This document shows positions 44,003-54,992 of a stretch of 64,000 bases of DNA, one piece after another. Both the position numbers and the translations under genes were made by a program. Origin of the DNA: Pieris napi (taxonomy: Eukaryota; Arthropoda; Insecta; Lepidoptera; Pieridae); assembly GCF_905475465.1 (NCBI RefSeq), contig NC_062249.1:7700501-7764500 (forward strand), read 5' to 3'. The notes under the pieces were generated by a model. It was not told the origin of the DNA. It worked only from the letters and a program-made list of their open reading frames with translations, and made no database searches. Numbering within the stretch: position 1 is the first letter of the stretch; every line of letters starts with the position of its first letter.

Positions 44003-44810
44003 GATGTCAAGAACTTAGTTATAGTTTTCTAAAACTAGTTTCCCTATTTATACCTAACATTTCGCAAATATTAGTAATATAGGGACGTGATACATTGCAA
44101 ATTTCACACGACATTTTATTGTAACCATAATAGTTTTATCAATTTAGCGTGGCGCTTCTAATAGGTTAATAGCCAAACACCATTTTAAATCTTGGGTAAA
44201 AGTTTTTTCCGTATAAAACATAAACAAGCATGAGTTTTGTTATAAATTCGAGCTGATTACTATGGGGCTGGACCACATAACAACAACAGACATGGCCGGA
44301 TATCAATTTCATACAAATTTCACAACTCCTGTCTGTTTGCCTGTCGATCAAAATCAATTTCAGCCAAAGACCCATGAAGGTTAACAAAAGACAATCAAAA
44401 ATACTTTTAAATATGTGTGTATTTCAAACAAGAAAAAACGAACTAAAAGCTTGAGAATAAATGCAAATTTATGATAAGGATTCAAATTCGAGACAGCAGA
44501 AACTATATCGCATGTCACAATTGTCAATAATGGCATTTACTTACACTCGTGAGTCGTGTCTCAATCCTATCCTAAGAATAATTGGGAATCATCTTTGTCT
44601 ATCGCCTCAACACAAAAGTTCATTCCCGTTGAAAGAGCTTTACAGGCCCAAAGCAGTGATCAATATACTTTTATGTTTGAAGTCATTTCAACTTTCAGTT
44701 TTCTTCAAACGTTTCATCAATGGTCATAATGGGCTCATCTACCGTGGTTGGTTAAAATTATCTTCACAATGGGACGACAAATCTGTTTCACTAGATGAGT
44801 TTACATTTAA

Positions 44811-45314
44811 CGCCCGAACCCAATAACCTATCTCAATCCATAATACACCATCTGGATAGTAATCTTAATCCAAATGTTGTAAAAAGTGTGCCAATAGCCA
44901 TCTGTCGATACAAGAAATCCATGAGAGGTCGTATCGGTGTCTGTGGATAGACCTTTGTATGAAAATGACAGTTGACGAAAGCTCGATTTCAACAGTTAAT
45001 TATTTTAACAGATTTTAACTTACACCAGATTTTTAATTAATTAAATAAACAGTTTGTTGTGTTTTAAACATGCACATGTATATTTTAATGTTATTTGTAC
45101 GGTTTTATTTACTTTATTTGGTTTACATTGATTATCAAATATGAGTGTAAACTCGGTTAAATGGAGCGACAAAGAGCATTTTATCCGTCGCCAAAAATGG
45201 ATTGTCTTCGTCGGGTTTGGTTATTGGGATGCAGATAGGAGATCGATCGACTGTCACGGTCTGATCTCAGATTGTCTCAATCTAAGATTGTGGATTGATT
45301 ATTGGTTTCGGGCG
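44811..45314. mobile_element. Harbinger-like MITE
   Basis: Inverted ends CGCCCGAACCCAATAA on the left and TTATTGGTTTCGGGCG on the right, with a further match CTCAATCC/GGATTGA inside, flanked on both sides by TAA. A 3-bp TAA duplication and ends of this kind fit PIF/Harbinger MITEs. About 504 bp, non-coding. Confidence 0.72.
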
Positions 45315-45502
45315 TAAGAGATCAGCCTTCTTTATCTTTAAATCCGGAAAAAAGATTGTTTCGTTGAATATCTAACTTCGCACGCACAATGCATGCTAAG
45401 ACACCAAAACGGTATGACACCATAAATTCGAATTAAGTGAATTAAGGATAGTTCTTTAGGTCAATTATATAATATTTATCCTAGAGATAATGTTTTTTAC
45501 TT

Positions 45503-45733
45503 CAGCGTGCGACTCTCATTCCTGAGGTCGTAGGCTGAAGTAAACCCGGCTGTGCACCAATGAACTTTATTTCTAAATGCGCATTTAACATTCGCTCAAA
45601 CGGAAAGAAAAACATCGTGAAACAACCACCCTGATCACCTACTTGCCTAATTGACAAATGATCATGAAAGAGATATAGAAATCTGAGGCCATCGCCTAAA
45701 AAGCTTGTAGCGCCACAGATTTATTTATTATTA
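45503..45733 (+). mobile_element. tRNA-derived SINE, decayed copy
   Basis: Recognisable CAGCGTGCGACTCTCATTCC, CCGGCTGTGCACCAATG and GCGCCACAGATTTATTT, but the B-box has been disrupted and part of the body is deleted. The 5' end is missing. Confidence 0.78.
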
Positions 45734-45903
45734 TTAAATTGACATCTTAAGGGACAAGCATTAGGATCCGAATTCCCACTATTAAAATTAAAATATAAAA
45801 TTTTCATAACGTCCTATTACAAAATTTGCGATAAACCACAACAGAAATTGCAATAAATACGCGAACTTAAAATCCAATAATCAGTGTGCAAATTACTTGA
45901 AGA

Positions 45904-46431
45904 ATGAATTACTTTACAATATTTCTAGTACTGCAGACTTATTTTATACAGGTAGGTTCTTATATCCATACGAAGAGGAGAGAATATCCATTTTCAAAGT
46001 AGTACAATAGTTGTAAATTTATTTAAATATTTACAGCCGTTGTAATTACACTATGAATTAATGGCGTTTTTTTCGCGTTTTGCGTTTTTTAATTGTATGA
46101 TTCAAATGTAATTATGAGATTTTTGTATTTATCAGTGCAATTTCAAACGTGTTTAACATTTTTTTTTCAGAATGCACTCGCCCATTGCACCAGACTTCCA
46201 CCACCAAACATTCCAGAATGCGCTATAAATAAACCAGCTATTCCAGAAGATGTAACTAGTAGCGGAATTGGGACTGTTTCTGTATTTGGTGATTTGCCTT
46301 TATCTGGAGCAACCCAGGTGGTAGGACAAGTACCTGTTTTGGGCGTGGCCAGGTTCTCTGGGAGCGTTCCAGCTAGAGGTTTCGTAACCATTTCTGGAGG
46401 ATGTGGGTGCCAATATACTGAATCTGATTAG
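45904..46431 (+). CDS. Chorion protein, class A, minimal
   Basis: CDS join(45904..45951, 46171..46431), 102 aa, the shortest chorion gene here. Exon 1 encodes MNYFTIFLVLQTYFIQ with donor CAG/GTAGGT; exon 2 starts NALAHCTRLPPP after a long T-run and CAG; phase 0. The left arm is only about 30 residues, Pro-rich with two Cys. Residues about 47-96 are a class A domain (GIGTVSVFGDLPLSGAT, VPVLGVARFSGSVPARG, TISGGCGC). The right arm is six residues. It lacks low-complexity repeats, so it may approximate the ancestral core. Likely partner: 42969(-). Confidence 0.95.
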
Positions 46432-47353
46432 TACTTCTATTTACATTTAGTTTGCTAAACACCAAATTATATTTTTAGAGCTTTACACATTTATAATATA
46501 TTTAAACCATGTTTTATTTATATTGTCGATAATAAGTTGTTAAAAAGTATAAAAATTTAATAATACATTTAGTTCTTTTAATGATGACATATATACCATG
46601 TATAAATTTGTACTTAGCATGTCTTATAAAGCCAAGCTAGCATATTTCTTATAAGAACATGATAACTAACTGTATTCGCACTTACACCCGCGTTAGTTAA
46701 AGTCCCAGTTCAAAACTATGATAACATATTGAAATCAAATGATATCAAGAGTAATTTTGTAAAAATTAGAAAAAAATCGTAATATATCAAATCGAATATT
46801 ATAAAATATTTTATACAATTTAGAACAAATTGATTATTTATCATATAAATGGTTACAGATGAACATAAGAGGTAGATATGTCATAGTATTTTTGCGAGAT
46901 TTTTCGTTGATGTCCCGCTTCTAATGATAGTTAAGTGATTTTATATAGATATGTTATAAGTGAGCTATAAAACGCAATTTTTTTTAAATGAAAAATCAAT
47001 AGTTTTAATATTAGCGCGTATAAACAAACACTCTTTAAACTTCATAAGTATAGATTAACTAAGCATAACCTATGCTTATAACTTAGTACCTCACTCGTAT
47101 AACTATAGGTAAATAAAATAATTAAAGGCTTAATTGTTTTAGACTTCATTAATAAATTTTATTTTACCAACCTTTTATGATATATTTAAGTACTAAAATA
47201 TATCTTAAGAGTATGGTTTTTATCATTCAATTGATTTACAATGGAATCCAACCAGATGTTTCTACGGAGTTAAGGTTAAGGAATTGTTATTAAAACAAAA
47301 TATCTTGCATTATACATTTATTATATCATTCCTCTTCAAGAATATCAAATAAC
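46432..47353. other. Convergent intergenic region
   Basis: 920 bp of AT-rich spacer between a class A and a class B gene, with no repeat or gene recognised. Confidence 0.4.
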
Positions 47354-48518
47354 TTAGTAACGGGCACCGCAGCCAAGTCCACGTCCGAAACCATAGGCCA
47401 TTGGTTCGTAACCATATCCTGAGGCTTCCTCATTCAGGATAGCAACATTGCCGTTACCAGCGCCAAAGTTAACTGCACCAGAACCAGCTGTGGGCAAAGC
47501 ACCTTCCAAAGCAACTGTTCCCAAGAAGGGTAATTGACCGGAAACAGCTAAGGCACCTTCGATAGCGTTCTCTGAGAAGACAGACACACCGTTGGGGGGG
47601 ATTGGGGAGGAACTGGCAACTGGGAGGGGGCCCCCGTGGGAGGCAGAAGCGGTGGCTGCGTAACTTAAAGGAATTTCTCCGTAGGAAGCGGCAAGAGGGG
47701 ATGCAAATCGACTACCTAGGGAAGAGGCCATTGGTGAAGCAAGAGGAGCAGCGAATGGTGCAGCAGCGTATCTTTCAGTGGCATAGGCATCAGCGGCAAA
47801 ACGGTCAGCAGCGACACGGTCAGCAGCGTATCTTTCAGTAGCGTAAGCGTCGGCGGCTAAGCGTTCAGCTCCATAGCGGTCGGAAGCGATGCGGTTAGCC
47901 GCATATCTCTCAGTTGCGTAAGCGTCGGCGGCGAATGGTGCGTTCAACGCAGCATTGTATGCGCTGCCACCACAGTACGCTGAGATACTCTGAAAGTTAG
48001 AATTCAGTGATATAATGTTTCAGTTTAACTATACAAGTTTGGATTAATAAAAATTATGTTGCACTTGAAAACGTGACATTATTCTTCCAAATATTATTTG
48101 ATGTAATCAATATTACATATTAAACGAAATCATGTAAATATCAGTTAGTAACGGAAGAAATAAATATGATTTTGGACATATGGAGGACAGATCGTTTAGA
48201 TTTATGTTCGCTGTATTGATACTTTTGCAGAAATTTCAATAGAAGTTTAAAAAACAATTCATAACATAAGTCATCTTTAGACCAAATAATACTATTTTTA
48301 ATTTAGACATCAACCAAGTTATGGATAAACCAACACGTATACATTATATTAACGTTCAAGGACCTTAAATTTACTGCGTTTTAAACGACATAAAACTGGC
48401 GCAGGATTTAAACCTGGTTTTAAGTTAAAGTGGATTTCCAGAATGTTGGTGATTAAGTTATAATTACCTGGATGAGCACAACTTGGGCAAAAGCACAAAG
48501 AAGGATTTTCGATGCCAT
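47354..48518 (-). CDS. Chorion protein, class B, with Ala/Arg/Glu/Tyr repeats
   Basis: CDS complement(join(47354..47989, 48468..48518)), 228 aa. Exon 1 encodes MASKILLCAFAQVVLIQ with donor CAG/GTAATT; exon 2 starts SISAYCGGSAY after CTTTCAG; phase 0. The left arm, residues about 37-93, is a run of charged repeats (FAADAYATERYAADR and variants), followed by Ala/Ser/Pro sequence. Residues about 134-203 are the class B domain (GGPLPVASSSPIPPNGVS, FSENAIEGALAVSGQLPF, NFGAGNGNVAI), closest to the gene at 61627, including the shared Gly-Ala for Gly-Cys change in FGAGNGN. The end is GLGCGARY. TATATAAAAG is about 60 bp upstream. No divergent class A partner is visible in the following 6 kb. Confidence 0.96.
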
Positions 48519-48575
48519 CTCAATGAATTCTAGTTAGCAAATAAAACTGGAATAATATTACCAAAAGTGTACATA

Positions 48576-48585
48576 CTTTTATATA
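48576..48585 (-). promoter_or_regulatory. TATA box
   Basis: TATATAAAAG on the minus strand, about 60 bp upstream of the ATG of the 47354-48518 chorion gene. Confidence 0.62.
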
Positions 48586-49125
48586 CGCAGTTATCATTGG
48601 GGCATACTATTGCATATGAAAGTTTCGCAATTAATTGTTCCAATAAATTATATTAGGTTAGTAATTTCATTGTGTCATATAGGCTGAGTAGGTTGTTTAT
48701 GTAAAATTGATAAGAATAAACACGTATTTTAGTAATTAGTTTAGTTCGCGTGAATTGTTTGATTTTATTTAAACACGATTCACACGAAAGAAACTTAGTT
48801 GTAACATTTAAAAATTCTCCTTAATTACCCTATAACTGTTAATTATTAATATCTTGTAAAAACGTTAAAATTTAATAACAATAAATTTACCTGTTAGCTC
48901 ATCCAATATTCTCTTTAAACATTTTAGCAAACATTTTACATAATTTTATGTCGAAGGGTACCTAATTAAGAAGAATATCAAACTTTAATTAATTCATAAT
49001 TAAATTATCAAGCCTTATTTAAAGTCGACACTAGATCCCTTAACCAGATAATGAAATCATGACACCGTACGAAAGACAACGTCATCGGCTTGAACTCACG
49101 ACACCTAGCGCCAACTCTATCCCCC

Positions 49126-49450
49126 ATATATCCTTTTTTTTTATAGAACGGGGGGCAAACGGGCAGGAGGCTCATCTGATGTTAAGTGATACCAGCCTGA
49201 TAGTATCAATGCCAGAGCGCTCGCGAGTACATACTATGCCTTTTAAGAATTGGTACGCTCCTTCCTTGAAGGACCCTAAGTTAATTCGGAAATACTTTAG
49301 TGGGTAGTCAGCTCTACATAGTGGTGGTGTGCAAAAACTGCCCCAATTAACGCTCAGTTGTGGAACAACAGACGTCGAGGTGATACGGGTGGAATTTCGT
49401 ATTCTACCTCGATGTCCGATCATGAAACTCAGCTGCAGTTCAATCTGAAA
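49126..49450 (-). mobile_element. LINE 3' end, reverse orientation
   Basis: The plus strand reads AACGGGGGGCAAACGGGCAG then GAGGCTCATCTGATGTTAAG, and continues through CTCGCGAGTACATACTA, AGAATTGGTACGCTCC and GATACGGGTGGAATTTCG. Its reverse complement matches the end of the LINE fragment at 37372-37915 (CTTAACATCAGATGAGC; TTCCACAACTGAGCG). Confidence 0.8.
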
Positions 49451-49954
49451 AACTCCTCTGAAAATCCATATATCCAATTCGTTCTTGACATACAAACGTC
49501 ACACTTGGAGCTATAAATAATAGCCTTTATTTGCAAAATGTTAAATATGAATCTCATTGATTTTGAATTGAAAATAACTTTTAACAATACATTTAAACTG
49601 TAACATTTAGGAACAATCATATTATACTTGTCAGGCTTTGGTTTGTCCACCGTTGGACATAGGCCTCTTCCATCCGTAGGGACTGCAGAACATTAAACCT
49701 ATCAGTAAAAATCGTCCCTACTCAGTTTAATTTTAATAAACTTCGAGATTTTCAGCGAACTCAATTACACGTTGTATATGTCCCATTGATGGCCGTAGGC
49801 CTCTCTTAGGAATGGTCTGTAGTCCCCACGCTAGCCCAATGCGTATTGAAGACTTCACATCCATAGAACATAATATCTTTTGGGCAGGGGCCCTCTTGTG
49901 TCGGGGGCCCGTGGCATTTTGCCAGCCCTGCCACCCTATTGTTACGCCACTGCC

Positions 49955-50165
49955 TGACGGCTCACCAGATGGTAAGTGAGCCACCCATGGACACTCTCAA
50001 TATCAGAGGACTCGAGAGTGCGTTGCCGGCCTTTTAAAAATTGGTACACGGCGAAAACTGCCTTAAAAAGCGCTAGGTTGTGGAACGACGGACGTCCAGG
50101 CGATACGGGTGGAATTTCGTATTCTGCCTCGACGTCCGATGATGAAACTCAGCTTCGGGTATTAA
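49955..50165 (-). mobile_element. LINE 3' end, reverse orientation, shorter copy
   Basis: Reads GCTCACCAGATGGTAAGTGA, then GAGTGCGTTGCCGGCC, TTGGTACACGGCG and GATACGGGTGGAATTTCG. Same order as the 49126 copy, with an internal deletion. Confidence 0.75.
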
Positions 50166-50289
50166 TCTACCTATAATCTATAATGACATAGATACAGACG
50201 TGACAGATAGAGTATGGGAGGATTCCGAACAAGAAATTCTTTTAATAAACTGAAAAAAGTATAATGTTGTACATTTGTACCAAATTGTA

Positions 50290-50550
50290 GATTCGTCTTT
50301 TACTCTGTTACGTCCAGTAGCACTATATGGATGTCAGGACTATAAAAGAAGACACAAGAAGGCATCTTGAGATGTAGTGTTACCATCGAAAGCTTCAGCT
50401 GGATCCAAAGAGTGACGAATGCAAGAGTATTTCAACAAAAAACTGTTAAAATACGGATAGTCGCATATTTCGGACAGGTGCTTAAAAATAATGATGGGCA
50501 AAATTCAAGGTAACAGAAGGGCTGGTAAAAAAAGTCGTGGTGGCGCCGAG
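50290..50550 (+). mobile_element. RTE-like retrotransposon fragment
   Basis: Plus-strand translation contains VRPVALYGCQDYKRRHKK, then frame-broken pieces RVTNARVF, YFGQVLKNNDGQNSR and RAGKKSRGG. This matches the order of the ORF2 C-terminus of lepidopteran RTE-type LINEs (ALYGSE-W, RWIQRVT-NAR, R-FGHV-R). Dead. Confidence 0.6.
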
Positions 50551-50553
50551 GAA

Positions 50554-50607
50554 CACAATTGCCGGGTATCTTGTGTTTAGACAAGCACAAGATACCCGGC
50601 AATTGTG
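50554..50607. repeat. Perfect hairpin, 22-bp stem
   Basis: The left arm 50554-50575 (starts CACAATTGCC, ends TATCTTGTG) and the right arm 50586-50607 (starts CACAAGATA, ends GCAATTGTG) are exactly complementary around a 10-base loop. It lies at the end of the RTE-like fragment. Confidence 0.9.
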
Positions 50608-51732
50608 GCTCTTGAAGTAGAAGAATTGGTCTTTTTTTTAATCTTTTGTAAACATAGTTATGTTTCGACAATAAAATAAATAATTTCCGTCCTCAACATC
50701 AACAATTCACGCATGAAATGTCTAAGACATGTCAGTATAGGAAGTTATGCGAAACAGAATGTGTCAATACAATTTAGTGGAGCCCTAATTAACTGAAAAA
50801 GTATGGAAAAACTAAATAGTTCTGCCCCTACATGTGTTAATTATTGCAGGGCGCCGCATACCGAAACAATATCGCTTAGGATTTATATGCAAGAACGTTG
50901 TAAACGCTATTTTCCTGATAAACTCCCGTTTTATATTAATTATAGAAATTAAACCCAACAATTATCGTTTACCTGATCAATGAATAAAATATGGTTTGCT
51001 GGAAATCAAAACAAAGATTCCGGCTTCATGTTTCTTTCTTCAGATATCTTAATTATTTCATGGAACATACACTAAGATGAACAGTTTCTAAGAATAAGTA
51101 CTTCCTTATATACCCCTAAGTTATAAAATGCGTGATTGTTACCAAAGATAATTTAATTATTAATAATAATGTAAATTTTACTTAAATTGTCTTTGTTGAT
51201 ACATTTTTTTGGTGTACAATATTATTTTTTTTTGTTGTCAACTATGCCTACCCCTAATTATTTAATTTTCCTGATGATTTTGTATTATTATGCAACGAAG
51301 CTACAGAATAATGGGAACGAATAAATAAATCAATATGGTATACCTATAGTAGTTTTAAAGTAATGTTTGAATTTTTGACTCAAAGCTACTCCATATAAAC
51401 TATCATTGAACCATCATAAATGCAAAGATTTCTTACGTACAGTTCTTTGGAGTAGCATATATTTTATTTAAATATTGTATTATATATGATGTAACGTAGA
51501 CAAAATTATGTGTGTAAACAACCTTAATCATCAACATACCTTAGTTAAATATGCGGAAACGCGGCAGCGACAACTTGCAATTATTGATACATTTCAAAAA
51601 ATTATTGATAGTCTAGGGTTCTCTTCAAAGTGTGAAATTAAAATAAAATATAATATTAAAGTAGGATTTTCGTTTAAGTGACTTTTAGGCAGGTCCTAGG
51701 TTCAAACTTTATAAGTAATTTTTTCACTTTAT

Positions 51733-51978
51733 TGCCTTGCGATTCTGTAACTCACTTTTCGAACTCTCACAGCGGTTTTTGCGCTTAAATCAGTCGTGAA
51801 GCAGTCATTTTACGATTTGGCATTCTGTTAAACAATAAACTACAAGCTCCCTCCGCTTGTCAAGACTAAATGTGAAATTACTAAACAGAATACCATGAGA
51901 TTCCAAAAATGACGTGAGTGAAAAAGGGAGCGTTGTTAGTGCGAGGTGAACTCACGGATTAACAGAATCGCACGGCTG
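51733..51978. mobile_element. Hairpin MITE, long copy
   Basis: Starts GCCTTGCGATTCTGTAACTC, contains AAATCAGTCGTGAAGCAGTC and GATTTGGCATTCTG as in the 37188 copy, and ends TAACAGAATCGCACGGCTG. The right arm has diverged more than the left. Confidence 0.83.
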
Positions 51979-53629
51979 TAATAGTTTGATTATTTATTGC
52001 AATACTGATGTTTCCTATTTAATAATCAAGCAAGCATGTTCATGGGTTGACAAATTATGTTATTTTTTCATAATTTTAAATACGCAATCAGTTAGTATAC
52101 TTAAAAGTGATTCAATCTAGCATTAATATCGATTTAAATACATGACATTTTGATTTAACAGTGTAAAAACATTTGGAGTTTTATTAAAAATATATAGCAA
52201 CTATAATACATATATTTTCCGTAAAAAATTCAAGCGACGAGTCACGCTTAACCATTTCTAGAGAAACAAAAAATTGAGAAAAAACTTAGCGCCGGAGCGT
52301 TCTAATTATGACAAAATATGTCGGTTATTTGAAAGGGCAACCCCATTTTTTCAACCCGTGATTTATAATAGTTGATGTAACTTGATTTAAACGTATTTTA
52401 ATTAAGTCATATTAAATGACTTCTTGCAATATATTATTGCATAATAAATTTGTCTCGGAGCTTCCTTATTATATTTAAAAATAGCTTAATGAGCTTTGAT
52501 ATAGGAAACAGTTTCTATACGAAATATCTATTTCTCATTGTGTATCACTTGTCGTCCTCGGTCCTCCTCCAATACTCAATAAGTTCCAATAGTCCTTTAA
52601 TATTGAGTTTTTTTTATCACGCGATCCCAAAACTTCATCCAAATTACATATAGGTACGCTATTCGAAGTGACAGAGTACCGGAGGCTTTGATTACCGATG
52701 CAACTTTAATTGCTCATGGCAATCAAAATCAATGTTATGATTTTTATGATTTTATCAAAATCAATGACATTTTAACGGTGAGATTAAGCTAAGTTAATCT
52801 AAGAAATAAAAATGTCTATAAATACGAAATCATAGTTTATCCTTAGTGTACACTAAGCAAAGTTTTTCGTAAGGTAAGTCTGAGCAAAGTCCAAGTGCGC
52901 ACTATAGATCTCACCCTTAGACATTAAAGGTTTACGATTCTTTGACTAAGATTCAGAAACGAGGCCAAAATTTAATCAGAATATCTGTACTATAACTGCA
53001 TTATCTATAACTGCATTAAATATATACCTACCATCTTTTTATTTCATTCTTCAATATGATTCTTCTGGCAAAGTTAAGATTTTTTCTTATATATATTTTA
53101 ATATGTTTGTTAAATACTAAAAGAATCTACTTGGTTTAACAATAAATTATTGTTTGAAAAACTAAGTGAAAAAAATTGTTCATTTTATTTAGAAAATAAT
53201 TTGTGGCCTGGGGGCCTCCATTTCTTTGTTGCCCCGAAGCCCCCAGACCTCTAAATCTGGCCCTGAAAGTATCTGAGTAGTTTATATGGTTACAGAATTC
53301 AAGTATTGCTTTTATTATTTTATTACTATTATAACTTGCCAATAAAGAAAAACTAATCAGTGATAGATAAATAGATGTATTTGCCCAATAATTGGGGTAT
53401 ATGGATTAATAATAAGCTAAATATCATAGAAGTGACGTACCAGAGTAGATATTAAATATTGTTATATAACTAAGTAAGTATATTCAAAAATACACAAATC
53501 TCCAACAATGATGGCAGACCCAGTAACACAACCATAACCAATAAAGTACTTGGAAATACAGTATTTCTACATAACGACCACAGGACGCGACTACAAGAAA
53601 TAATAATTTAAACAAAGTATATATCTATA

Positions 53630-53712
53630 CCCAACTGGATTCAAGCAGCTCAATCTAGAGAGGACTGGCTATCTTTGGAGGAGGCCTTCACCTACAGAGG
53701 AGTTCTTACAGA
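53630..53712 (+). mobile_element. RTE-type LINE ORF2 C-terminus
   Basis: One short frame reads WIQAAQSREDWLSLEEAFTY ending in TGA, the typical last residues of RTE-clade ORF2 (W-AQ-R--W--L-EAF). Upstream in 53510-53625 are frame-broken pieces. An A/T-rich tail runs to about 53900. Confidence 0.6.
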
Positions 53713-54094
53713 ATGAAGAATAATAGTTTAATAGTATCGGGTTAAGGAAAAACTAACACAAGTAAATTTAGGATACAATCTTAATTACTAACAAAACGAA
53801 CAATTGTATCTAAGCAAACTAACCTAATCTAATCTAACATCTTGTTTTATAAGCTGTAAGAAATAAAAGGCTTTTTTATTTTTATTTTTTATTTTATTAT
53901 TTATATATCTATATAAGTGAATGCCTTTTCTCTTGACAGTCTCAAGATGGGATATTGATAATACACCGGCTGTACGCCGCGCCGTACAGTTTTTAATCAA
54001 GATAGCTAAAAGTCAACTTTTTTAGGCATGTATCTCTTAAATGGAAATTATGCATCAGTCAAATTAAATGATTTCTTAAAAATACGATATTTGT

Positions 54095-54350
54095 TTTAAA
54101 ACAGGGGGAACACGGGCAGCAGGCTCATCTGATGTTAGGTGATACTGCCGCCCATGGACACTCACTCAGAATTGGTACGCTTTTTTGAATTGCCTCGGAA
54201 ATACTTCAGTAGGCAGCTGGTTCCATATAGTTGAGGTGTGCGGACAAAACTGGCGTAAAAACGCACAGTTGTGGAACGACGGACGTCGAGGTGATACGGT
54301 TGGAATTTCGCATTTTGCCTCTACATCTGATGATAAAACTATATAGAAAT
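54095..54350 (-). mobile_element. LINE 3' end, reverse orientation
   Basis: AGGGGGAACACGGGCAGCAG then GCTCATCTGATGTTAGGTGA on the plus strand, followed by GAATTGGTACGC, GTGGAACGACGGACGTCG and GATACGGTTGGAATTTCG. Same family as the 49126 copy. Confidence 0.78.
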
Positions 54351-54992
54351 CTAAGAAAATAATCAAACATACCCAAAGGAAAGGCTAGTTCATCTTAATT
54401 ATCGTTCAATCCGCTTGAAACTTTCAAGCCGACGCGTCCAATTAAACAAACTAACTAAATAATTATCGCAATTAATGAGGTACCTCATAACTCAATCCTT
54501 AAATAAATTCAACTCTTGCGCATGCCACGCCCCCTCAGCCCATTGGCTTACAGCTAATTATATCTTTGGTACTTCGGAGCCAAGACTATTTGCATCTTTT
54601 AAGAAATCCCAATCAAAGATCAACTTTATCTAAACGCAATTGAGATCAAACTCTCTCAGCCGTTTGCTAAATGTAGCATACAAAAGTGTCATCCAGATAT
54701 ACACCCATTAGTTCAAGCTTTTCATCTTAATTTCACATGGAATCGCTGCCAGATGTGACGAACTCATTCAATTATGTACCGTATCAATAAGTTGATAAAG
54801 CACAAAATAATTTGAAGCATGTTTTAAAAGTATCTTCTTAACATTTCAGTCTTAGTATTTCGAAGTGACAAAAACGAGTCGTTAGCTTTCCAATTAGTTA
54901 GAGTTATTGCTTCTCCCAAATTTGTTGTAGATTTTACACTTTGAGGGCCAGTTGTGTTTGTTTAGTGCACTAGAGACGTGTGAAGTGTAAAA

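Larger units (their letters stand above)
44003..45903. promoter_or_regulatory. Expanded divergent region of a chorion pair
   Basis: 1.9 kb between the ATGs of a class B (-) and a class A (+) gene. The left promoter keeps TATAAATA on the minus strand at 44045-44052, 43-50 bp from the ATG. I see no equally clear TATA box for the right gene. The region has grown by insertion of a MITE (44811-45314) and a decayed SINE (45503-45733). The open frame at 44461-44826 ends inside the MITE boundary and has no signal supporting it. Confidence 0.55.
48586..54992. other. Transposon-rich gap between chorion gene and homeobox gene
   Basis: 6.4 kb without a supported gene. In order: reversed LINE 3' ends (49126-49450, 49955-50165), a retroelement fragment (50290-50550), a perfect hairpin (50554-50607), a MITE (51733-51978), a second LINE end (53630-53712) and a third reversed LINE end (54095-54350). 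The stretches between, notably 50700-51720 and 51980-53500, are AT-rich and unassigned. Promoter elements of the homeobox gene should lie in 54400-54990. Confidence 0.5.

Noticed and set aside
44461..44826. 121-codon open frame
   Set aside because: Ends within the terminal repeat of a MITE, lacks a signal peptide, splice sites or recognisable composition; probably chance.
49059..50176. Several short frames around the reversed LINE ends
   Set aside because: They fall within repeat sequence and are not in the coding sense of the element.
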